Positions 7,701-15,567 of a stretch of 35,517 nt of DNA are shown one piece after another. The number at the start of each line of letters is the position of its first letter. Positions within the stretch are counted from its first letter, which is position 1. This stretch comes from an uncultured Bacteroidales bacterium (lineage in GTDB: Bacteria; Bacteroidota; Bacteroidia; Bacteroidales; UBA932), in the NCBI GenBank assembly GCA_905235085.1, contig CAJOKD010000020.1, positions 1-35,517 of the forward strand, read 5' to 3'. Under the pieces are notes generated by a model. That model saw nothing but the letters and a program-made list of their open reading frames with translations. It was not told the DNA's origin and ran no database searches. Position numbers and translations under genes: made by a program.

Positions 7701-8985
7701 GATCCAGGCCGGCGAGGAGGTTGTAATACTTCATATTGAAAACCCCGTCGGTACCGTTCAGGTACGAAGGGATGAAATAAACCTTCACGCGGCTGCCCTT
7801 GGCATTGTTGAAGCCAAGTTCCCTGAAGCGGCGGGTTACCACGTCATATTCAGGATTCATCAAGTAATGGGAAATCTGGGTGGTGTACTGAGGGTTCTTC
7901 CCTTCAAGCTTGGACACCAGTTCCTTGTCCGCCCCGTTATGGCCGGAAGGAATCATTATGAAAGCCTGGATGTCCCTTCCCTCAGGTTCGGTGTCTTCCA
8001 GTTTCTTCAGGGCGTCAATGAATACATCGATACCCTTGTTGCGGTACTCGTAACGCCCGCCGATTCCGATCAGGATTGCATCCTTGGATACTTCCTCTCC
8101 GGACATTGCGGCAGCTACTTCCAGGAGCCTTGCCCTGGCGGCCTTGCGCTTGGCCTCGTATTCCTCATCCGTGGCCGGAGTGATTGAATTCTCAAATCCG
8201 TTAGGTGTCACGACATCCACAGGACGCTTCAGGAAACGTTCACATTCCTTTGCCGTGATTTCGCTCACGGTCGTGAATGCATCGGCATTCTGGGCGGACA
8301 CCTTCTCTATCGAGTGAAGGGCGGTCACGCCGAACTGCTGGGCTTTCTGGTCCCCGTCGTAAAGATTCATCGAATCGTAGAGCGGAAGGTTGTTGCCCGC
8401 GATGCAGCGGCCGACCACGGTGGCGTGGGTGGTGAATACCGTAGCTATCGGAAGCGATGTCGACTTCAAGTAAAGCAGTCCGGATCCGGTCTGCCACTCG
8501 TGGAACTGGGCGACGACCTTGTCCGATGCACTCAGGTTGAACCTGTAGAAACTCTCGATCACGTGACCTGCGGCATATCCGAAGAGGACGTTCTCGCGGT
8601 AGTCCCAGTTGCCCGTGATGGAATCGACGCCGAAGCGCTTCCAGTATTCGGAAAGGATATCGTTCTGTTTTGTAAGGAACTGCTTGAAGTCTATGAGTAT
8701 GGCGATCGGTTTGCCGGGGACGTTCCACCTGCCGACACGCACCCTGAGACCTTCAGAGGCGGCGTGGGTTTTCCATAGACTGTAGAGGTGTGTATCCTCG
8801 ATGAAGTCCGGGTTCGTTTCCGTGTCCATCCAAACGTCAGGTCCGACAAGGATGTGGTGTTTGTGGAGTTGCTGTTTGAGGTAGAGAGACTTGGTGGCTA
8901 TCACCGTGTAGATTCCTCCAACCTTGTTGCAGACTTCCCAGCTGACTTCGAAGAGGTAGTCTGGATTGATCAGTTCGTTTGCCAT
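4747..8985 (-). CDS. Glycogen synthase (GT3-type) fused to alpha-glucan phosphorylase (GT35)
   Basis: This 1412-aa cytoplasmic protein joins two enzymes. Residues about 1-555 form a eukaryote-like glycogen synthase: the N-terminal EVSWEVCNKVGGIYTVI is the GT3 sugar-nucleotide loop, and EPWGYTPLE (E437 to E445) is the E-x7-E retaining-transferase motif. From about residue 585 (LSKNLWWCWNESAKSLF) a Thermus-type alpha-glucan phosphorylase begins, with an N-terminal DUF3417-like part. Its pyridoxal-phosphate site is EASGTSGEKAAMNG, with Lys1167 as the expected cofactor lysine. A beta-rich tail follows from about 1310. The synthase half probably uses UDP-glucose; the phosphorylase half releases glucose-1-phosphate. 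It starts 4 bases after the GH57 gene and overlaps ribF by 10 bases. The fusion of opposing activities in one chain is noteworthy. Confidence 0.9.
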   Translation of the reverse strand: MANELINPDYLFEVSWEVCNKVGGIYTVIATKSLYLKQQLHKHHILVGPDVWMDTETNPDFIEDTHLYSLWKTHAASEGLRVRVGRWNVPGKPIAILIDFKQFLTKQNDILSEYWKRFGVDSITGNWDYRENVLFGYAAGHVIESFYRFNLSASDKVVAQFHEWQTGSGLLYLKSTSLPIATVFTTHATVVGRCIAGNNLPLYDSMNLYDGDQKAQQFGVTALHSIEKVSAQNADAFTTVSEITAKECERFLKRPVDVVTPNGFENSITPATDEEYEAKRKAARARLLEVAAAMSGEEVSKDAILIGIGGRYEYRNKGIDVFIDALKKLEDTEPEGRDIQAFIMIPSGHNGADKELVSKLEGKNPQYTTQISHYLMNPEYDVVTRRFRELGFNNAKGSRVKVYFIPSYLNGTDGVFNMKYYNLLAGLDLTLFPSYYEPWGYTPLESLAFRIPTLTTSLSGFGLWVRSHYGKDHPGITVTDRNDSNYFDVVDGVVERIKEIAALDGEGRRKYMDSARDVSTIALWENQIRYYNEAYSLALSKVIEAQGAFPDEFNDDQPVAYKKVGINDPSWKSVMVTRHLPDAISGLETLSKNLWWCWNESAKSLFKSIDPEIWDKTKHNPMALLDVVSLKKFKALAKDEEFVGRLNAIMDEFNEYMALKSQRTDPLVAYFCMEYGLDTSLRIYSGGLGLLAGDYLKETSDMNVNLVAVGLLYRYGYFTQVITGNGMQIARYDAQDFTKIPAQPVMDSNGNWMTTSVAFPGRTITARIWKVGVGRTDLYLLDTDYEANIPEDREVTHHLYGGDWENRLKQELLLGVGGIRALRNLGIEPQIYHCNEGHAAFTGLERLREYIQDENLDFGEAMEVVRSSSLFTTHTPVPAGHDAFDEGLLRKYIGHYPQRLKIDWETMMGLGKANAEDRGEKFSMSFLAANCSQNVNGVSWLHGEVSKDIFNRMYPGYLPEELYISYVTNGVHYPTWASAEWKKIHAGVFGPEFKTHHYDKSCFNGIYEVPDSEIWETRKHLKSRLVRVVKSRISDPSLCNHYSPSQIVAIKENLRDDVLTIGFARRFATYKRGTLLFTDLDRLDAIVNDPVHPVQFLFAGKAHPADKAGQDLIKRIVEISKQDRFIGKIVFVPGYDISLAKRLVQGVDVWMNNPTRPLEASGTSGEKAAMNGVMHFSVLDGWWVEGYQEGAGWALPMERSYDDQNYQNELDAATIYTIIENEIAPAYYDVDKEQGLSPVWCGYIKNTVAKVASNFTTNRMLTDYCNQYYIPQAKRNSELVADDYHEARQIARWKKRLLRQWKNIEVISQTQPDPSYTLSMDNNLKVEVVLNLADLSPEDIGVEMLFATTDHKQKLHIQETNELKCVDFNDGVATYRAEFIPDKTGMYQVATRMYAKNPLLPHRQDFELVKWL

Positions 8986-8989
8986 TTAT

Positions 8990-10300
8990 CTACTTTTTCT
9001 TGACGGGTTTTACGGTTTTCGCAGTTTTCTTGGTTTTCGGTTTAGCGGTTTTCGCAGGAGCCTTGGCCTCCGGCGTCCCGGCCACGAACGTGGCCTCAGA
9101 CATACGCGTGAACGTGGTGACCGCATCGTCTATCCTGATGATGAAGTCGCTCAGGGCGTTCATATAATTGATGAAGGCCTCGTATGGCGTGTTGTAAGGG
9201 TTGAAGTAGCTGTGGACTTCTCCGTCCGAGAAGAACTTCGTACTCATATAGTAGAAATGGTCGCTCTCCTGGAGGTGTCCGAAATCTTCCCACAGTACAG
9301 GGTCGTTGACAAGGGCTAGCTTTTCAGTCTGCTCGTAAAGCTTGTTGTAAGCATCCTGCTGGAGTTCATTACCCAGCCAGGCGGTGATGTCCCTCTCCTC
9401 ATCGGCCCAGGAAATAGCATCCGGGACGCTGATCTCGGCTATCGCCTTGTGTTTCCTGGCCGCAAGTGTCGGAGTCGTGAATTCGAAAGAACCGTCTCCA
9501 AGCAATACCTCCGGCAGGTAACGCATAAACTCGAATATGCCTGAAGCCTCCTTCTGATGCTCTCCGAAGGTCTCGTAATCCATAAAGAGGTTCACGATGC
9601 CACCGTCGGCCGCCTTCAGCCAGGAAAGGAACTTCTCCCCGGTCAACGGCCAGTCTTTCCATCCCTGGTCGGAGAACCTGAAAGCGATGTCGTCGCTCAG
9701 GGTATAATTGCGGAGAAGGAGCTTGAGATGCTTCTGGAGAGGATTTGTATAGATATAATCCGGGCTCTTCCAGCCGAGGATATGCTTCGCCCCTTCGGCC
9801 AGCATAGTCTTGAATCCGAGGTCGTAGACCTGCTTGCCGATGGCATCGGAATAGATCAGCTCGGTATTCCTGAATGCAGTGGGCTTGATTCCGAAATGAT
9901 CCTCGATGGCCTTTGAATGCTTCTCCACCTGATGCTTGAACTCAGAAGCGGAAGCAAGGGAAGCCAGGGAATGGTAATATGTCTCAGCGAGGAACTCCAC
10001 GCAACCGGTGTCAGCCAGTTTCCTGAAACTGTCGATGACCTCCGGCTCATACCTGTCGAACTGCTCGAGAGCCGAACCCGTGATGGAGAACGTCACCTTG
10101 AAATCCCCCTTATGCTTCTCGATCAGGTCGAGAAGGAGCTTGTTCATAGGGAGATAGCACCGCCGGGCAATCCTCTGGAGGATAGTCCTGTCCGCGAAGT
10201 CGTCGTAATAATGAGAGTCTTTTCCAATGTCAAAGAACCTGTACAGCCTGAGTCTGGTAGGCTGATGTACTTGGAAATATAGACAGATGCTCTTTTTCAT
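8990..10300 (-). CDS. GH57 alpha-amylase/glucanotransferase-type glycoside hydrolase with Lys-rich tail
   Basis: This 436-aa protein has the conserved GH57 regions in order: FQVHQPTRL near residue 10 (region 1), VEFLAETYYHS near 105 (region 2), FRNTELIYSD with nucleophile Glu147 (region 3), and MDYETFGEHQ with acid/base Asp241 (region 4). The family cleaves or transfers alpha-1,4-glucans. No signal peptide is visible, so it acts in the cytoplasm, probably on stored glycogen. The last 25 or so residues (from about 412) are an odd, highly basic Ala/Lys/Pro/Thr tail ending KPVKKK, unrelated to catalysis. It lies 13 bases after the GT4 gene and 4 bases before the synthase-phosphorylase fusion. 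Confidence 0.9.
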   Translation of the reverse strand: MKKSICLYFQVHQPTRLRLYRFFDIGKDSHYYDDFADRTILQRIARRCYLPMNKLLLDLIEKHKGDFKVTFSITGSALEQFDRYEPEVIDSFRKLADTGCVEFLAETYYHSLASLASASEFKHQVEKHSKAIEDHFGIKPTAFRNTELIYSDAIGKQVYDLGFKTMLAEGAKHILGWKSPDYIYTNPLQKHLKLLLRNYTLSDDIAFRFSDQGWKDWPLTGEKFLSWLKAADGGIVNLFMDYETFGEHQKEASGIFEFMRYLPEVLLGDGSFEFTTPTLAARKHKAIAEISVPDAISWADEERDITAWLGNELQQDAYNKLYEQTEKLALVNDPVLWEDFGHLQESDHFYYMSTKFFSDGEVHSYFNPYNTPYEAFINYMNALSDFIIRIDDAVTTFTRMSEATFVAGTPEAKAPAKTAKPKTKKTAKTVKPVKKK

Positions 10301-10313
10301 AATCGTTCTCCTT

Positions 10314-11606
10314 TTATTTGTTTATTACGGATTCGTATACTTTCTTCATTTTGGCTGTTGCCATATTCCACTTGAGGCGGTTGACCTCATCGTAGCCCTG
10401 TTTCGCGGAGAACTCCGCCAGGGCAGGATAATTCAGGAGGGCATAGATGTCGTCAGCCATAGCATCGACATCCCAGAAGTCCACCTTGAACGCATATTTG
10501 AGGACTTCGGCAGCTCCGGACTGGTTGGAGATGATCGACGGCACGTTGGTGCGCATCGCCTCCAGCGGAGAGATGCCGAACGGCTCGGAGACAGACGGCA
10601 TTATGTAGACGTCGGACATTGCGAACATCTTCTGCACGTCCGCACCGCGAAGGAAGCCGGTGAAATGGAACTTGTCGGATATTCCCAGGCGGGCGACGTG
10701 GCGGATGCACCGGTTCATCATATCACCGCTGCCGGCCATCACGAAATGGACGTTGCCGGTCCTCTTGAGCACCTCGGCCGCTGCCTCGATGAAATATTCC
10801 GGACCTTTCTGGAAGGTGATCCTGCCAAGGAAGGTTACCACCTTGTCACGGATACCCCTGTCCACCTTGACGTTGTCGCGGCCGCTGAAATCGACTGCGT
10901 TGTGTACCGTCACGACTTTCCCGGGATCGATCCCGTACTTGTTGATGACTATGTTGCGGGTAAGGTCGCTCACCGTGATCACCCTGTCCGCCGCTTCCAT
11001 ACCTCTCTTCTCGATACTGTAGACCCGGCTGTCGATCATATCCTCGGTGCCGCGGTCATAGGAGGTCGCATGGACGTGGACTACCAGAGGCTTGCCCGTG
11101 AGTTCCTTGGCGGCTATTCCGGCCAGGTAGGTAAGCCAGTCGTGGGCGTGGATGACATCGAATTCATCCTTGTGTTCCATCGCGATGGTGCCTCCCACCA
11201 TAGCATAGCGGGCGACTTCTTCCATAAGGTTGGAACCATAGCGGCCCGAGAAACGGAATTTCTGGCCGATGTGCTTGGAGAAATTCTCCTGCTGGAGTCT
11301 TTTCTCGGACTCCACCATTTCCTGGAATTCATCCGGATCCACATAAGGGATCATATTCGATCCGATACGGACGAACTTCACCTTGTCGAGGAACTCGTCC
11401 ACGGAAGAACTGACGGACTCGACCGGAACGTCGCTGGCATTGATGATCCTCGCCGCGCTCTGGTCCTCGTCTCCGGATGCGGAGGGCATCACGAAGATCG
11501 TCTCGACTCCGTTGTTGGCCAGACCCTTCACGATGCCGTAGCAAGCCGTACCGAGGCCGCCGGCGATATGAGGAGGGAATTCCCATCCGAACATCAAAAC
11601 TCTCAT
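10314..11606 (-). CDS. GT4-family glycosyltransferase, glycogen-synthase-like
   Basis: This 430-aa GT-B-fold transferase is without signal peptide. The N-terminus MRVLMFGWEFPPHIAGGLGT has the Gly-Gly nucleotide-sugar/acceptor loop seen in glycogen and starch synthases and related GT4 enzymes. The C-terminal half has TFLGRITFQKGPEYFIEA and the retaining E-x7-E motif SEPFGISPLE (E341, E349). In this operon it is a second potential alpha-glucan elongating enzyme beside the GT3 half of the fusion protein; it could prime chains or make maltose-1-phosphate-like products, but the sequence cannot settle this. Its ATG overlaps the stop of the debranching enzyme gene by one base (TAATG), a classic coupling signal. 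Confidence 0.86.
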   Translation of the reverse strand: MRVLMFGWEFPPHIAGGLGTACYGIVKGLANNGVETIFVMPSASGDEDQSAARIINASDVPVESVSSSVDEFLDKVKFVRIGSNMIPYVDPDEFQEMVESEKRLQQENFSKHIGQKFRFSGRYGSNLMEEVARYAMVGGTIAMEHKDEFDVIHAHDWLTYLAGIAAKELTGKPLVVHVHATSYDRGTEDMIDSRVYSIEKRGMEAADRVITVSDLTRNIVINKYGIDPGKVVTVHNAVDFSGRDNVKVDRGIRDKVVTFLGRITFQKGPEYFIEAAAEVLKRTGNVHFVMAGSGDMMNRCIRHVARLGISDKFHFTGFLRGADVQKMFAMSDVYIMPSVSEPFGISPLEAMRTNVPSIISNQSGAAEVLKYAFKVDFWDVDAMADDIYALLNYPALAEFSAKQGYDEVNRLKWNMATAKMKKVYESVINK

Positions 11607-13546
11607 TACTTTGCCTCCTTGTATTTAGAGATGAAATAATCTACTTGCAGAAGGGCTGCAGTACCTACTGCCGAAGAAATCGCTCCGTGCGGCTCGTGAG
11701 GCGGGTCGCCATCGTAAAGTTCTGAGAACGAGCCGACTCCGTGCTTGTTGAGATCCTCGTAGAATCCGTTCACCAGCCACTGTGCCCTGTTTATGAAGGA
11801 CGGGCCCTTCATCTTGAAACAGACTTCGATATAAGGAGAGAGCAGGTAGACCCTGGTGCTCCCCTGGTGATATGCAAGGTCCCTGTCGGTCTGGGAACCT
11901 TCGTAGACACCTTTGTAATTGACGTCCCTCGGAGAAAGCGTCCTGATGCCCCTCCTGGTGACCAGTTCATTGTCGATGACGTGGAGGACGGACGAAGCTA
12001 TTTCAGGTTCGACGAGCATTTCGTCTCCGAGAAGGGCGTACAGCATATTCGGGCGCACCTCCATATGCTGGCCTTCGTTGTCAACGTAGTCTGCAAGGTA
12101 TCCGGCCTGAGGATTCCAGAATACCGGCTGGAAATTATCCTTGACCAGACCGGCAATCCTGGTCCAATCCTGGAGGAACTTGCTCCCCTTCGGGCCATAA
12201 GCCTTCTCCAGCTTGAGAGCGAACTGGATGGAGTGATACCAGAAAGCATTGGTGTCCACCTGGTATCCGGCCCTCTCGGTGACCGGGTTGCCATTGATGT
12301 AAGCGTTCATCCAGGAAAGCGCGCAATGGTCGAGCTGGGCCCAGAGAAGCCCGTTAGGCTGCATCGCCACCTCGCTCCTCCTTCCCGGAAGGTAACTCTC
12401 GAGGATACCCTTTACGACAGATCCGTATTTCTTCCAGACTGCCTTTGGCTCCGCTCCGAAATCTATATACTGCTCGAGCGCCCCTGCAAGGCGGAGAGGA
12501 GCCTCGACCTGCGTGGTCCTGTGGAAAAGCCTTTCCTGATCGTCGGCGATCAGGTTGTCAATGATCTCCTCGAATGAAGCCTTGTCCCCGTTGGCATACA
12601 AGGTCAGCCCCGGAACAGAAACAAGGGTCTCTCTAAGGAGACCTGTATACATCCAGGAGAACCCGGCCGTAACCTGCTTGCGTCCGTTGCGGTCGCGGAT
12701 AAGAAGGTCGGCGCAGTGCACCAGATGGTCGTGGAAGGAAGTGATCTGAGGAATCTTGGAAACCAACGTATCAAATTTCCTTTTCAGCTGGCCGGCGGCG
12801 ACCTGTGAGACTCCGGCGGAAAGGACCGTCGACTCGCCCGGCTTTAGGTCGATCTCGAAATGACCCGGGACGTAGAGGTCCTCCCTGCAGTCGAATCCAC
12901 GGCGATACTCGTCTGAATAAGTAACCCCCTTGTACCAGCAAGGCGTGTTCTTGAATCCTACCTCCTTGGTATTGAACTGGATGTTCAGGTCAGGGAACCC
13001 GTCATACAGGCACCAGGCCATACCGTTGGGGATTTCCCAACCTTCGGTCCTGGCCCCCGGATTCTCGCTGGTCAGGAGATGTATGTCCCTGAATGCGAGG
13101 AAAGGAGTCAGCAGGAGCCTGACCTTGGAAGGTGCGTTCACGAGCTCGTAACGGATCATCACCTGGTCGGCATCCGGAACCAGGAGCAAGGTCTTGGTAA
13201 ATACTATCTCACCTACCTTATAGGTTATCTTAGGAACCGGATCAGCCTCGAAATCGATGATGTACTTGTGCCCGCGCGGTTCGTAGACATCGCCGTAGCA
13301 ATGGATGCCGAGGTTGAACTGCTTGCCGTTGAGCACGAGACTTTCATCCACCGAAGAGAGAAGCAGATGCATACTCCCTCCGAAAGCGTCCACAGGGACG
13401 GCCAGAAGGCCGTGGTAGCGGCGAGTGTTGCAAGTGACTATCGAAGTATTGCAATACGCCCCCGTCTTGTTGGCGCTGATAATCTCCCTTTTCAATGAAT
13501 ATGAAAGGTTGACCAGTTCTGACTTGTTGAATTTCAAAAAAGCCAT
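11606..13546 (-). CDS. Glycogen debranching enzyme (amylo-alpha-1,6-glucosidase type, GH133)
   Basis: This 646-aa protein is predicted to remove alpha-1,6 branch stubs from glycogen. The N-terminal beta-sandwich domain (about 1-280) opens with KTGAYCNTSIVTCNTRRYHG and continues LLAVPVDAF, typical of the bacterial GDE N-terminal region. The C-terminal (alpha/alpha)6 barrel carries NGLLWAQLDHCALSWMNAYI followed by GYQVDTNAFWYHSI, matching the substrate-binding strip of GDE C-terminal domains. No export signal is present. It starts 17 bases after the branching enzyme gene and its stop codon overlaps the GT4 start by one base. Confidence 0.9.
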   Translation of the reverse strand: MAFLKFNKSELVNLSYSLKREIISANKTGAYCNTSIVTCNTRRYHGLLAVPVDAFGGSMHLLLSSVDESLVLNGKQFNLGIHCYGDVYEPRGHKYIIDFEADPVPKITYKVGEIVFTKTLLLVPDADQVMIRYELVNAPSKVRLLLTPFLAFRDIHLLTSENPGARTEGWEIPNGMAWCLYDGFPDLNIQFNTKEVGFKNTPCWYKGVTYSDEYRRGFDCREDLYVPGHFEIDLKPGESTVLSAGVSQVAAGQLKRKFDTLVSKIPQITSFHDHLVHCADLLIRDRNGRKQVTAGFSWMYTGLLRETLVSVPGLTLYANGDKASFEEIIDNLIADDQERLFHRTTQVEAPLRLAGALEQYIDFGAEPKAVWKKYGSVVKGILESYLPGRRSEVAMQPNGLLWAQLDHCALSWMNAYINGNPVTERAGYQVDTNAFWYHSIQFALKLEKAYGPKGSKFLQDWTRIAGLVKDNFQPVFWNPQAGYLADYVDNEGQHMEVRPNMLYALLGDEMLVEPEIASSVLHVIDNELVTRRGIRTLSPRDVNYKGVYEGSQTDRDLAYHQGSTRVYLLSPYIEVCFKMKGPSFINRAQWLVNGFYEDLNKHGVGSFSELYDGDPPHEPHGAISSAVGTAALLQVDYFISKYKEAK

Positions 13547-13563
13547 ATTCGTCAGTAAAACAA

Positions 13564-15555
13564 TTATTTTCGGTTAGCCCTGTCCGCCAGCACCAAAGCG
13601 CATCGGCTAGGCAGATAGAGGATAAGATTCCCACCCATGGTGAAATGTTCCCCGTCGTTTTCCAACCGGGAGAAGCCGTCGAATCTCTTTTCATCGGAAT
13701 CGAGCACCTTGAAATAGTCTCCGTCCGGAGCCGGAAAAGCATAGTCGGCGAACGAATCAACGGGGTTGAAATTCAGCGCAAAGATAAGGCTTTTGCGCTT
13801 GAAAATCAAGATTTTCTTCTCTTCATCGGCCCTCAGCAGCTCCGGTGTGGCAGCAAGAGCGCCATATCGTTTTACGAGATGTATCATCTCCTTGTCGAAG
13901 TCCTGAAGGCAGTGATAACGAAGATAATACGCGTCTGCAAGGGACCACTGGCGGCGGGCGTGATCATAGCTCCAACCGTTGCCTTCCCTCGGAAAATCTA
14001 TCCATTCCGGATGTCCGAACTCATTGCCCATAAAGTTGAGATAACCATCTCCGGCCGTAGCCACTGTGGCAAGACGGATCAGCTTTATCAGCGCCATCCC
14101 CCGATCCACCACCGGGTTGACCGACTCCATATTCATAGAGAAATACATCTCCTTGTCCATCAGCCTGAATATCAGCGTCTTGTCCCCCACGAGCGCCTGA
14201 TCGTGGCATTCGGCGTAGCTGATGGTCTTCTCATCGGAGCGCTTGTTGGTAAGCTCGTACCACATCTCTCCGGGACTCCATTCTTCATCCTTCTTCTCTT
14301 TGATCCACTTGATCCAATGGTCGGCGACACCCATAGCCATCCGGAAGTCGAAACCGACTCCACCCGCCTCGAAAGGAGCAGCCAGTCCTGCCATCCCGCT
14401 CACATCCTCGGCGATGGTTATAGCCGAAGGCTTCATTGCCTTCACGAGCATATTGGCAAGCCCGAGGTAGGTCACCGCATTCTCATCCACACCAGCGTCG
14501 AAATACAGGGCATAGTCCCCGAAATCCTTCCCGAGGCCGTGGTCCCAGTAGATCATACTCGTCACCCCGTCGAACCTGAACCCGTCCAGGTGGTACTCCT
14601 CGAGCCAGAACTTGCAGTTGCTCAGAAGGAACCTGATGACCTCGTCCTTGCCGTAGTCGAAGCACCTCGACCCCCAGGCAGGATGGTGTCCCTGAGGTCC
14701 GGAGTAGAAATACAGGTCATCCCTTCCGTCGAACAGGCTGAGTCCCTCGGCGGCATTGTCAACGCTGTGCGAATGCACGATGTCCATCACTACAGCGATA
14801 CCCATCCCGTGGGCGGTGTCCACCAGTCGCTTGAAATCGTCCGGAGTCCCGAAACGGGAACTGACGGCGAAGAAATTGGACACCTGGTAGCCGAAGGAAC
14901 CGTAATACGGGTGCTCCTGTAGAGCCATTATCTGGATAGTGTCATATCCGAGCTTCTTCACCCGCGGCAATACATCCTTGCGGAAATCGTCGAAAGAAGC
15001 TACTTTCCTCTGCTCCGAACTCATCCCGATATGGCACTCGTAAATCAGCGGATGAGGCCTCCTGAGCACCTTGTCGTGTTTCCAGGAATATGGCACCGCA
15101 GGGTCCCATACCTGTGCGCAGAAAATCTTCGTGACAGGATCCTGGACCAGCCTCTTGCAATATGCCGGAATCCTCTCGCCACCCCCTCCGGGCCATTCGA
15201 TGAACAGCTTGTACAGCTCACCGTGGCTCAGGAACATCGGATCCAGCCGGAGTTCCCAGTTCCCCTGGCCCGCTATCTTTAATTCGTAGGCGCTGGTACG
15301 CTTCCAGTTGTTGAATTCGCCGATCAGGTATATCTTCGTGGCGTTCGGCGCCCATTCCCGGATCACCCAGGACCCGTCTGCCTCCTTGTGCAGGCCATAG
15401 TATAGATGGTTGTTTATGCTCCGGACGAAATTCTCCGGATCCGGTCCGGAAATCCGCTCACGCGCTTCTATTATCCTGCGGTGGCGAGCCTCTATCGCTC
15501 CCTCGAACGGTTCAAGGTAAGGGTCCGTCCTGTAAATCCTGGGTGTCTTCTTCAT
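13564..15555 (-). CDS. glgB: 1,4-alpha-glucan branching enzyme (GH13)
   Basis: This 663-aa enzyme makes the alpha-1,6 branches of glycogen. An N-terminal CBM48-like domain (about 45-150) includes WAPNATKIYLIGEFNNW. The GH13 barrel holds VVMDIVHSHS (region I), DGFRFDGVTSM with nucleophile Asp329 (region II), IAEDVSG with acid/base Glu383 (region III) and YAECHDQ with Asp452 (region IV). The FNNW segment and the length point to the eukaryote-like branching enzyme subgroup rather than the E. coli GlgB type. A C-terminal beta domain closes the protein. It lies 12 bases after the helicase gene and heads the glycogen enzymes of the operon. Confidence 0.94.
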   Translation of the reverse strand: MKKTPRIYRTDPYLEPFEGAIEARHRRIIEARERISGPDPENFVRSINNHLYYGLHKEADGSWVIREWAPNATKIYLIGEFNNWKRTSAYELKIAGQGNWELRLDPMFLSHGELYKLFIEWPGGGGERIPAYCKRLVQDPVTKIFCAQVWDPAVPYSWKHDKVLRRPHPLIYECHIGMSSEQRKVASFDDFRKDVLPRVKKLGYDTIQIMALQEHPYYGSFGYQVSNFFAVSSRFGTPDDFKRLVDTAHGMGIAVVMDIVHSHSVDNAAEGLSLFDGRDDLYFYSGPQGHHPAWGSRCFDYGKDEVIRFLLSNCKFWLEEYHLDGFRFDGVTSMIYWDHGLGKDFGDYALYFDAGVDENAVTYLGLANMLVKAMKPSAITIAEDVSGMAGLAAPFEAGGVGFDFRMAMGVADHWIKWIKEKKDEEWSPGEMWYELTNKRSDEKTISYAECHDQALVGDKTLIFRLMDKEMYFSMNMESVNPVVDRGMALIKLIRLATVATAGDGYLNFMGNEFGHPEWIDFPREGNGWSYDHARRQWSLADAYYLRYHCLQDFDKEMIHLVKRYGALAATPELLRADEEKKILIFKRKSLIFALNFNPVDSFADYAFPAPDGDYFKVLDSDEKRFDGFSRLENDGEHFTMGGNLILYLPSRCALVLADRANRK

Positions 15556-15567
15556 AAGGCATTGTTA

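Noticed and set aside
10287..11639. 450-codon plus-strand frame opposite the GT4 gene
   Set aside because: Shadow frame: His/Asp/Arg-rich composition typical of antisense translation, and the minus-strand gene has a clear E-x7-E transferase motif.
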